Source: an uncultured bacterium
Lineage (GTDB): Bacteria > Bacillota > Clostridia > Oscillospirales > Ruminococcaceae
Direction of reading: 5' to 3'
Length of the DNA: 64,000 bases
NCBI GenBank assembly: GCA_905215965.1
Contig: CAJMSD010000004.1
Location: 136,475 to 200,474 of the forward strand
Below the pieces are notes generated by a model. The model did no database searches and was not told the origin of the DNA. It was given only the letters and a program-made list of their open reading frames with translations. Below are positions 26,334 through 33,551 of this stretch, piece by piece. The stretch's first letter is position 1. Every line of letters starts with the position of its first letter. The position numbers were made by a program, and so were the translations under genes.

Positions 26334-27527
26334 TTAAAGTTCTATGTCCCTTACAGAGGACGAAATTTTTCCGGCTGCCACCGGTATTATATTGATCGAG
26401 GAAAAGCTTTCCCGAATTGCCGACGCTTCGCTTGCAGACTTTACAACGGTAAAGACATTTTTTACATCTGCGTCAAGCTCGTCGTTAATGCTTTCGAGAA
26501 TACCCGCATCGCAGCGCGCCGTTACATAATTGAATGAAGCCCAGCCTTTTTCCGAATGATCGGTAAAGTATTTTTCGGGATTCTCGGCAAACAAATTATC
26601 GTCAAGCGACGTTATAAGCTCTTTCATAACAGACGCAAGCGTATCGATGTTGTTTACGGTACGCGTTACAAAGTCCTTTTCGCTGCAGCTGTAATATATA
26701 ACGTTGTGAACGGATTCATTCTCAATAAAAAGCTGCGAGACCGACATGGCAAGCTCAAGGAGAGTATCGTACATAGGAAGCGCAAGCTCGGATTCCTCTC
26801 TGCACAGCAGATCAATAAATACAGCGGCAGGCGAATCAACAGGACAGCTGTACTCCTTGACGATAAGATTTTCCTTTTTGGAGCTTATCTTCCAGTGTAT
26901 ACGGTTAAGTCTGTCTCCGGCGCGGTAATCTCTCAGGTCAAAGACCTCCGACGGATCGTCTCCTGGACGGTGCTCGGAAAAAACCTTGCTTTCTTCGTTT
27001 ACGCGGTCGGAGCTGCTCACAAATCCATTAATATCGTGGCATTCGGGAAGCACGACAATGCTTTCACATATATTTTTACCGATGCGGAACTTAAAGATCC
27101 GCAAGGGATCATAAATCGTAACATAAGCGCAGCTTACCTTTACCATGCCGCAGAATTTGGAGCTTAGCTGAAACGTAACGCGCTGACTGTTCCTCGGCTG
27201 GATCGGGAAATGCAGCTCTATGCTGCTGATACTGTTGTTGAAAATATTATAGTACTCAATGACCGCTTCGGCTTTTCCGACCGGAAAAAAACTTTTATTT
27301 GAAACGTACAGCTGAATGTCAAAGCTCTCGTTTTTTGACACGGTCTTGCTTTTCAGGCAGAATTGTATCTTTGTCATGAGCTTGACCGAAAGAAGTCCCG
27401 CAAACATCACGACGGGAACAGCGATCACAACAACAAGAAGGACAAAAGAAAAATCCCACACATAAAGAATATAAAACACAGCACAGACAATTATCAGGAG
27501 CAGAAAGATCAATTTCATCAAAAGCAT
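26334..27527 (-). CDS. DUF58 domain protein
   Basis: 397 residues. Two N-terminal membrane helices (about residues 5-45), a beta-sandwich-like region, then the DUF58 core FDLRDYRAGDRLNRIHWKISSKKENLIVKEY near residues 200-230 and a von Willebrand A-like C-terminal part. It is co-transcribed between moxR and the transglutaminase gene with gaps of under ten bases. ATG 27518 (MKLIF) is an alternative start; neither has a strong ribosome site, which suggests coupling to moxR. Confidence 0.85.
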   Translation of the reverse strand: MLLMKLIFLLLIIVCAVFYILYVWDFSFVLLVVVIAVPVVMFAGLLSVKLMTKIQFCLKSKTVSKNESFDIQLYVSNKSFFPVGKAEAVIEYYNIFNNSISSIELHFPIQPRNSQRVTFQLSSKFCGMVKVSCAYVTIYDPLRIFKFRIGKNICESIVVLPECHDINGFVSSSDRVNEESKVFSEHRPGDDPSEVFDLRDYRAGDRLNRIHWKISSKKENLIVKEYSCPVDSPAAVFIDLLCREESELALPMYDTLLELAMSVSQLFIENESVHNVIYYSCSEKDFVTRTVNNIDTLASVMKELITSLDDNLFAENPEKYFTDHSEKGWASFNYVTARCDAGILESINDELDADVKNVFTVVKSASEASAIRESFSSINIIPVAAGKISSSVRDIEL

Positions 27528-27533
27528 ATAACT

Positions 27534-28493
27534 TTACCTTCCGTCCGCCGATATCTTCGGAACGGGAACGCTTCTGATTATCTCTGAAATTATATCGGAA
27601 GCCGTTTTTTCAGATATCTTAGCTTTTGAGCTTAAAATTATTCGATGCTCAAAAACGTCGTTGCATATAAAGGCAATATCATCGGGAATAACGTAATTTC
27701 GTCCCATAGCGACGGCTATCCCCTTCGAGATCTGCATAAGAGCAAGAGCTCCTCGCGGACTTACACCAAGCTTTATCATAGGGTGATTACGCGTAGCCGA
27801 TGCAAGCGCAACAATATATTCATTGATCTTATCGTCAACATAAACGTTTGAAACAGCCTGCTGAAGCTCCAGAATAATTTCCTTGTTTGCAACGGCTGAA
27901 ACCTTATCGAGCGGATTTTCGCTGTGCTTTGATTTCAGTATCATAGCTTCGTCGGCAGCCGACGGATATCCCATGCTCAGCTTTATCATAAAGCGGTCAA
28001 GCTGAGAATCGGGAAGATTATGAGTTCCTGCTGAACCGATAGGATTCTGCGTAGCGATTACTGTATACGGATCGGGAAGCTTATAGGTAACTCCGTCAAC
28101 CGTTATGCGTTTTTCCTCCATAAGCTCGAGAAGCGCGGACTGAGTTTTACTTGATGTACGATTGATCTCGTCTGCGAGGAAAAGATTGCAGAAAGCAACT
28201 CCGGGACGGAATTCAAACACATTTTTCACTTTGTTGAAAATATTAAAGCCCGTAATATCCGTTGGCAGGACATCGGGAGTAAACTGCATACGATTATGTT
28301 CAAGGGCAAGAGCCTTTGAAAAAGCAAGCGCGAGTGTGGTTTTTCCCACGCCGGGAATATCCTCTATAAGAATATGACCTTTGCAAAGTATAGCAAGCAG
28401 TACCTTGATCACGATTTTATCTTTACCGATCACGGCTTTCTTGACCTCTGCAAGGATCTTATTTATATAGCTTGTATAATAATTGGTGTTCAT
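27534..28493 (-). CDS. MoxR-type AAA+ ATPase
   Basis: 319 residues. Walker A GVGKTTLALAF near residue 45, Walker B LFLADEINR near 100, sensor 1 ATQNPIG near 145 and arginine finger LDRFMIKL. MoxR ATPases act as chaperones with VWA/DUF58 partners, and both partner genes follow. ATG 28493 follows TAAGGAG; the longer frame to 28526 crosses the probable leader. It is the first gene of the operon. Confidence 0.92.
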   Translation of the reverse strand: MNTNYYTSYINKILAEVKKAVIGKDKIVIKVLLAILCKGHILIEDIPGVGKTTLALAFSKALALEHNRMQFTPDVLPTDITGFNIFNKVKNVFEFRPGVAFCNLFLADEINRTSSKTQSALLELMEEKRITVDGVTYKLPDPYTVIATQNPIGSAGTHNLPDSQLDRFMIKLSMGYPSAADEAMILKSKHSENPLDKVSAVANKEIILELQQAVSNVYVDDKINEYIVALASATRNHPMIKLGVSPRGALALMQISKGIAVAMGRNYVIPDDIAFICNDVFEHRIILSSKAKISEKTASDIISEIIRSVPVPKISADGR

Positions 28494-28549
28494 GTTGTTC
28501 TCCTTAAAGATTGTGCGGCAGCTCATTAACGTGGAGCTATACCAAAATA

Positions 28550-28578
28550 ATTATACCATTTTCTTGGCTGCTTTGCAA
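28550..28578 (-). promoter_or_regulatory. Promoter of the moxR operon
   Basis: Minus strand: TTGCAA (28578-28573), 17-base spacer, TATAAT (28555-28550), 57 bases before the moxR start. Confidence 0.75.
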
Positions 28579-28610
28579 TAGCTGATAAAGAAAATATACA
28601 AAAACGGCTG

Positions 28611-28641
28611 AAAAAAAGACACGGAACATAAGCCCCGTGTC
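28611..28641 (-). terminator. Terminator of the lspA-rluD-transketolase operon
   Basis: On the minus strand GACACGG/CCGTGTC (28618-28624 with 28635-28641) forms a hairpin followed by seven T residues, directly downstream of the transketolase stop. Confidence 0.88.
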
Positions 28642-28658
28642 CTAAAATTATCTAAAAT

Positions 28659-29609
28659 TTACTTTTTCAGCTTTACTGCTTCCTTTGTCTTTTCGGCGAT
28701 GTTATCAGCAGAAAGTCCGAACTTTTTAAGAAGCTCAACTGCCGGACCCGAATAACCGAATTCATCATTTACGCCTATTCTGACAACAGGCACGGGATAG
28801 CTCTCCGCAACTGTTTCAGTCACGGCAGAGCCAAGACCTCCGATTATGCTGTGCTCCTCAGCCGTTACTATAACTCCGGTCTCCTTTGCGCATTTGCATA
28901 TAAGCTCGGTATCGAGCGGCTTAATTGTATGAATATTAACAACTCTTGCCGAAATTCCGTCAGCCTCAAGCTTCTTCGCAGCCTCGATAGCCTCGTTCAC
29001 CATAAGTCCGGTAGCAACAATTGTAACATCAGAGCCGTCCTTCATTACAACGCCTTTTCCAAGCTCAAACTTATATGTTTCGGCATCGTTTACAACAGGA
29101 ACAGCAAGTCTGCCAAATCGCATATATACAGGGCCTTCAAAATCAAGAGCAGCCTTGACCGCCGCTTTTGCTTCAACGTCGTCGCATGGATTGATTATCG
29201 TCATTCCCGGAATCGTTCTCATAAGAGCGATATCCTCGTTGCACTGGTGAGTTGCGCCGTCCTCTCCTACGGAAATACCGGCGTGAGTAGCTCCTATCTT
29301 GACATTCAGATGAGGATAGCCGATAGAATTTCTTACAATTTCAAACGCTCTTCCCGCCGCAAACATTGCAAAGGTGCTTGCAAAAGGGATTTTTCCGCAG
29401 GCAGCAAGTCCTGCCGCTACGCCCATCATATTAGCCTCAGCAATACCGCAGTCGAAAAAACGCTCGGGATAAGCCTTTTTAAAGATTCCTGTTTTTGTGG
29501 CTGCGGCAAGGTCTGCGTCAAGAACGACAAGATCCTCATACTGCTCGGCAAGATCTCTCAAAGCCTCACCGTAGCTTTCTCTGGTAGCTTTTTTAATTAC
29601 GTCTGCCAT
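28659..29609 (-). CDS. Transketolase, C-terminal subunit
   Basis: 316 residues carrying the pyrimidine-binding and C-terminal domains of transketolase: VLDADLAAATKTGIF near residue 33, DCGIAEANMMGVAAGLA near 73, FAMFAAGRAFEIVRNSIGYPHLNVKI near 100 and GISVGEDGATHQ near 130. The split form is usual in clostridia. It pairs with the upstream N-terminal subunit (4-base gap) to give the active pentose-phosphate enzyme. ATG 29609 follows TTGGAGG. Confidence 0.93.
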   Translation of the reverse strand: MADVIKKATRESYGEALRDLAEQYEDLVVLDADLAAATKTGIFKKAYPERFFDCGIAEANMMGVAAGLAACGKIPFASTFAMFAAGRAFEIVRNSIGYPHLNVKIGATHAGISVGEDGATHQCNEDIALMRTIPGMTIINPCDDVEAKAAVKAALDFEGPVYMRFGRLAVPVVNDAETYKFELGKGVVMKDGSDVTIVATGLMVNEAIEAAKKLEADGISARVVNIHTIKPLDTELICKCAKETGVIVTAEEHSIIGGLGSAVTETVAESYPVPVVRIGVNDEFGYSGPAVELLKKFGLSADNIAEKTKEAVKLKK

Positions 29610-29613
29610 GATC

Positions 29614-30453
29614 TTAGTCCTCCAATCCTTTTAACTGCGCATTAAGCTCAGCCATTGCCGTGTCGTACTGTTCCTTGTTGGGAGCTGTGCCGTGCCATGA
29701 AACCTGATTTTCCATAAAGGAAACGCCTTTTCCCTTTGTGCTTTTCTGAATGATCGCAACAGGCTTGCCGCTAATATTTTCAGCTTCGTTGAACGCTCTT
29801 TCAATATCGTCGAAATCATGCGCGTCCATAGTTATAACGTGCCAGCCGAATGCTGCAAATTTATCGGTTATAGGCTCGGGAGAGCATACCTCCGTGATTT
29901 TTCCGTCTATCTGCAAGCCGTTGTTATCGACTATTGCAACAAGATTATCAAGCTGGTAGTGAGCCGCAAACATTGCAGCCTCCCATACCTGACCCTCTTC
30001 GATCTCACCGTCTCCAAGGACAGCGTAAACCTTATACGGAGCTGAATCTATCTTTCCTGAAAGAGCCATTCCGCAGGCGGCTGAAATTCCTTGTCCAAGC
30101 GAACCGCTCGACATATCCACGCCGGGAATATGAATGCACGGATGTCCCTGAAGCAGTGCGCCTATATGACGCAGCGATTTAAGCTCCTCCTCCGGGAAAA
30201 ATCCTCTCTGAGCGAGAACTGAGTAGAGCGCGGGAGCAGTATGTCCCTTCGACAGAACAAGGCGGTCTCTGTCGGGCATTTCCGGATTTTTTGGATCAAG
30301 GTGAAGCTTTGCAAAATAAAGATAGGTAAGGGTATCGGCTATCGAAAGCGAACCGCCGGGGTGTCCCGACTTTGCATTGTAGGTTCCCTCAATAATTCCC
30401 ATTCTCACCTTACAGGCGATCTTCTGCAAATTCTTTTTGATTTTTTCGTCCAT
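29614..30453 (-). CDS. Transketolase, N-terminal subunit
   Basis: 279 residues holding the thiamine-pyrophosphate domain: SGHPGGSLSIADTLTYLYF near residue 32, the cofactor motif GDGEIEEGQVWEAAMFA near 147 with Asn in VDNNGLQIDG, and SSGSLGQGISAACGMAL near 115. It forms the enzyme with the subunit encoded downstream. ATG 30453 follows GGAGG; a five-codon extension to 30468 is unsupported. Confidence 0.93.
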   Translation of the reverse strand: MDEKIKKNLQKIACKVRMGIIEGTYNAKSGHPGGSLSIADTLTYLYFAKLHLDPKNPEMPDRDRLVLSKGHTAPALYSVLAQRGFFPEEELKSLRHIGALLQGHPCIHIPGVDMSSGSLGQGISAACGMALSGKIDSAPYKVYAVLGDGEIEEGQVWEAAMFAAHYQLDNLVAIVDNNGLQIDGKITEVCSPEPITDKFAAFGWHVITMDAHDFDDIERAFNEAENISGKPVAIIQKSTKGKGVSFMENQVSWHGTAPNKEQYDTAMAELNAQLKGLED

Positions 30454-30492
30454 AATAACCTCCATCAATTAAAACTGTAAACGAAATGTACA

Positions 30493-30669
30493 TTAATCAA
30501 AGTCGTAGTCATAGTCATATTCATAGTCATCTTCGTAGTCACCATACGACCAATCCTGCGTGGTCTGTTCCTCGTATTTCTGACTCAGCTCTCTGGATTT
30601 TTTCACATAGCCAAGCATAGACGGCACAAGAATTGCCGCAAGCAGTAAGAGTATTGCAAACCTGTTCAT
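30493..30669 (-). CDS. Small membrane protein with acidic Asp/Tyr tail
   Basis: 58 residues, starting ATG 30669 with GGAGGAAAAT upstream. Residues 1-20 form a hydrophobic helix (MNRFAILLLLAAILVPSMLG), then a basic/polar segment (YVKKSRELSQKYEEQTT), then a tail of alternating Asp, Glu and Tyr (YDYDYDFD at the end). It lies between the lipoprotein and transketolase genes in the same operon. The function is unknown. The ribosome site and operon position support it as a real gene. Confidence 0.7.
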   Translation of the reverse strand: MNRFAILLLLAAILVPSMLGYVKKSRELSQKYEEQTTQDWSYGDYEDDYEYDYDYDFD

Positions 30670-30726
30670 AATTTTCCTCCTTAAATTAAATTATATACAT
30701 AAGCGGATATACCGCAAATCAACAAA

Positions 30727-31227
30727 TTACTCGTCGAATCTGTATGTGTCGGCAAGCTCAAAGTACCTTGATTCGGCGCATTCGATCGTAATACAGTGAG
30801 TTACTCCCTTTTCGTCGTCAAGAACCCAACAGCCCATGATTTTCTGAATATCGGGCACATAACCGTAAAGATGATACGTTTTGACTCCGTTTATCTCAAT
30901 GACGGCAGAGGTAAGCTCCTGCACCGATTCCTCAAGCATTCCCCATAGATTCAAAGTAAAGCTCTGAGCGTCCGTATCCTTAACATACTGCAAAGTAACG
31001 ATCCCAAGGCCCTGAGAATCGCTGTATTGGATCAGCTTCTGATCCGCAAGAGAATCGTCGGTGTAAGGCTCCCATTCCTCCGGAATATCGATATATCCGT
31101 ACTTCTCCTCACCGGCGCGTTTGCAGACAAGCTCTGCCTGAGATGAGGAGCTTTCGTCTTTGCCGCAGCCGCAAAGCGACATTAAAAGCATTATCCCGGA
31201 AAAAAGCACGGCTAAAAATTTTTTCAT
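30727..31227 (-). CDS. Hypothetical lipoprotein
   Basis: 166 residues. A signal peptide with lipobox SLCGC (Cys near residue 22) predicts a membrane-anchored lipoprotein. The mature part contains YGYIDIPEEWEPY and a mixed alpha/beta region resembling the small PsbP/MOG1-like clostridial lipoproteins, but the match is weak. The start overlaps the stop of the HAD phosphatase gene by four bases. lspA, whose product cuts such lipoproteins, is in the same operon. Confidence 0.75.
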   Translation of the reverse strand: MKKFLAVLFSGIMLLMSLCGCGKDESSSSQAELVCKRAGEEKYGYIDIPEEWEPYTDDSLADQKLIQYSDSQGLGIVTLQYVKDTDAQSFTLNLWGMLEESVQELTSAVIEINGVKTYHLYGYVPDIQKIMGCWVLDDEKGVTHCITIECAESRYFELADTYRFDE

Positions 31228-32051
31228 TGACAGCGTCCGCTCCTTTCGATAAGATAGTCAACGAACTCCGCAACAGCTCCGGTATCGCAGGAATTTTTCA
31301 GAACGATATCAGCGGCAGCCTTGACCGAATCCTCGGCATTTGACGGTGCAGCGCTTATGTCGGCTTTGTTAAGCATATCGATATCGTTATCGAAATCTCC
31401 GATCGCCGCAAAGATCAATCCGTCCATGCCGCCAAGCTGACGGTATTGCTCAAGAGCCGTACCCTTTGTCACATTTTCGGGCAGCATCTCATAAAAAATT
31501 TCAGATGATTTAACAAAGCTTACGCCGCTGTAACCGCGCTGCTTAACGTAAATTTCAAGCATTGGGATATCCTCGGGAGCCATTGCAAAAAGCACCTTCA
31601 GCCAGCCGCCGTTCTCGATATCGTTAACCTCGGCATAATTTGGAATTATATTGCAGAGCTTTGTATGAAGCTTCTGATAATCGTTGTTTCTGAAAACATA
31701 AGTGCCGTCCGTTTTCAGGACTTCACCGCCGACCTGCGGAAAAGCCGCAAGTATCTCGGCGGTCATCGTCTTTGCCGAATCGGGAAGCGGCTGAGTATAT
31801 AACAGCGACTGAGCGTTATAATCATAGATCGCGGCGCCGTTATACATTATTATCGGCATTTTCAAATCAAATATAGCATTATATTGCTCGAACGACTGAA
31901 TGGTACGTCCCGTAGCGATCGTAAACTTGCCGCCGAAATTTATAAATTTTTCTAAAGCCTTGCGGTCAACCTCCGAGACCTTCTTCTGCGAAGTCAGAAG
32001 AGTGCCGTCCATATCGCTGACGAGCACGATTTTTGAAATATCCTCAAACAT
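31224..32051 (-). CDS. HAD family (Cof-type) phosphatase
   Basis: A 275-residue cytoplasmic phosphatase of HAD subfamily IIB. Motif I is VSDMDGTLL near residue 11, motif II ATGR near 45, the motif III Lys lies in ENVTKGTAL near 193 and motif IV is GDFDNDIDML near 217, with a C2 cap between. Substrates are usually sugar or cofactor phosphates. It lies nine bases after rluD. ATG 32051 follows GGAGG. Confidence 0.9.
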   Translation of the reverse strand: MFEDISKIVLVSDMDGTLLTSQKKVSEVDRKALEKFINFGGKFTIATGRTIQSFEQYNAIFDLKMPIIMYNGAAIYDYNAQSLLYTQPLPDSAKTMTAEILAAFPQVGGEVLKTDGTYVFRNNDYQKLHTKLCNIIPNYAEVNDIENGGWLKVLFAMAPEDIPMLEIYVKQRGYSGVSFVKSSEIFYEMLPENVTKGTALEQYRQLGGMDGLIFAAIGDFDNDIDMLNKADISAAPSNAEDSVKAAADIVLKNSCDTGAVAEFVDYLIERSGRCQ

Positions 32052-32060
32052 GGATACCTC

Positions 32061-32975
32061 CTACATTTTCTCAATTTTGGAAAGCGCGCTTGAAAAATAA
32101 CTGGGAAGCTCGCTCGAAAACTCCATATACTTGCCTGTTGTCGGGTGAATGAAGCCTATTTTCCGCGCGTGAAGACATTGACCCTCGAAATCCCTGCATG
32201 GCTTTCCGTAAACATCATCGCCGAAAACAGGGTGACCGATATACGCAAGATGAACACGTATCTGGTGAGTTCTTCCCGTCTCAAGCCGAAGCCTGACGTA
32301 CGCATAGCCGCCGAACTGCTTGATAACCGAGTAATGAGTTACGGCATTTTTTGAATTCTCCTGAGTAACGCACATCTTTTTGCGGTCTATGCGGTGCCGC
32401 CCGATCGGAGCGTCTATCGTTCCTTCCTTTTCGCGGAAATATCCGACGGCAACAGCCTCGTACTCACGAGTAAAGGAGTGCTCTCTGATCTGCTCGGCAA
32501 GCTTCAGGTGCGACTTATCGTTTTTGGCGACGATAAGAAGTCCGCTGGTGTTTTTGTCGATCCTATGGACGATCCCGGGACGGATAACTCCGTTTATTCC
32601 CGAAAGACTGCTTCCGCAGTGATAAAGCAGCGCATTGACAAGCGTCCCCTGATAATTCCCGTGTGCAGGGTGAACGACCATTCCCTTAGGCTTATTCACC
32701 ACCAGAAGATCATCGTCCTCGTACACGATATCGAGCGGAATATTTTCCGGCAGAGTATCAAGCTGCTGAGGCTCGGGTATCACGACTTCAATAATGTCTC
32801 CGGAGCGCAGCTTATAATTTTTGCTTACTTCCGAACCATTCACCCTAACGTTTTTCTGAGCGATCATTCCCTGCACAGCCGAGCGAGTCAGCTCCGCAAT
32901 ATTGTCCGAAATATATTTGTCTATCCTTACCGCCGCAGAATTTTCATCAGCGGTAAGCCTAATCAACTCACTCAT
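32061..32975 (-). CDS. RluA-family pseudouridine synthase (RluD-like)
   Basis: 304 residues. An N-terminal S4 RNA-binding domain (RIDKYISDNIAELTRSAVQGMI) is followed by the synthase domain with catalytic Asp in HRIDKNTSGLLIVAKND near residue 140 and GRTHQIRVHL near 230. It probably modifies 23S rRNA. ATG 32975 is chosen because GGAGG lies five bases upstream; it overlaps the lspA stop by eight bases, the conserved lspA-rluD arrangement. Confidence 0.92.
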   Translation of the reverse strand: MSELIRLTADENSAAVRIDKYISDNIAELTRSAVQGMIAQKNVRVNGSEVSKNYKLRSGDIIEVVIPEPQQLDTLPENIPLDIVYEDDDLLVVNKPKGMVVHPAHGNYQGTLVNALLYHCGSSLSGINGVIRPGIVHRIDKNTSGLLIVAKNDKSHLKLAEQIREHSFTREYEAVAVGYFREKEGTIDAPIGRHRIDRKKMCVTQENSKNAVTHYSVIKQFGGYAYVRLRLETGRTHQIRVHLAYIGHPVFGDDVYGKPCRDFEGQCLHARKIGFIHPTTGKYMEFSSELPSYFSSALSKIEKM

Positions 32976-33477
32976 TATCCTCCGCCTTTTTTTCGGTTTT
33001 GGGAGCGTTTTTTGCAATTTTCGGTTCGATAAAGAGGACGTACACGATCAGCATAACAAAAGCGCAGGTCACACAGATGTCCGCGATATTGAAAACAGCA
33101 AAGTCAAACAACTGGAAATCAAACATATCGATCACGTAGCCAAGGCGAATACGGTCAATCAGATTCCCGATACCTCCGGCAACAAAGAGCGCAACCGCGG
33201 TAGCAAGCCATTTCGAACGCTTCACCGCAAAAAAGAAAAATATAATAAAACCGATTATCACAAGTCCGGTAAAGCCTATGAGGAACCAACGCTGTCCGGA
33301 CATACTTCCAAAAATCGCTCCGTTATTGCGCACATAGGTAAGGTCAAACAGGTCAACATTTCCGACGCTGAGGAAATCACGGCTTTCTCCCAGTGCAAAG
33401 CTGCTGTCCACCCAGTATTTCAGTGCCTGATCTCCCGCGATCAGTACAGCGACAATTATCAAAAACAAAACAGACAC
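32968..33477 (-). CDS. lspA: Lipoprotein signal peptidase (signal peptidase II)
   Basis: A membrane aspartic protease that cleaves prolipoproteins. Four hydrophobic segments. Conserved elements are DQALKYWV near residue 16, VRNNGAIFG near 51, GNLIDRIRLGYVIDMF near 105 with the first catalytic Asp, and FNIADICV near 130 with the second. GTG 33477 is preferred because AAAGGA lies 12 bases upstream and it gives the usual family length. TTG 33498 is an alternative without a ribosome site. A short hairpin with stem TGCCTGC/GCAGGCA (33511-33537) separates it from ileS and lacks a strong T tract. Confidence 0.9.
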   Translation of the reverse strand: MSVLFLIIVAVLIAGDQALKYWVDSSFALGESRDFLSVGNVDLFDLTYVRNNGAIFGSMSGQRWFLIGFTGLVIIGFIIFFFFAVKRSKWLATAVALFVAGGIGNLIDRIRLGYVIDMFDFQLFDFAVFNIADICVTCAFVMLIVYVLFIEPKIAKNAPKTEKKAEDNE

Positions 33478-33551
33478 AATAATACAGATTCCTTTCAATT
33501 GTATAAATACTGCCTGCCGCCATACAGACAGCAGGCAATATTGTGCTAAAT

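Noticed and set aside
33511..33537. Hairpin between ileS and lspA as a terminator
   Set aside because: The stem is only seven pairs with a long loop and no run of T on the minus strand, so termination is not well supported.
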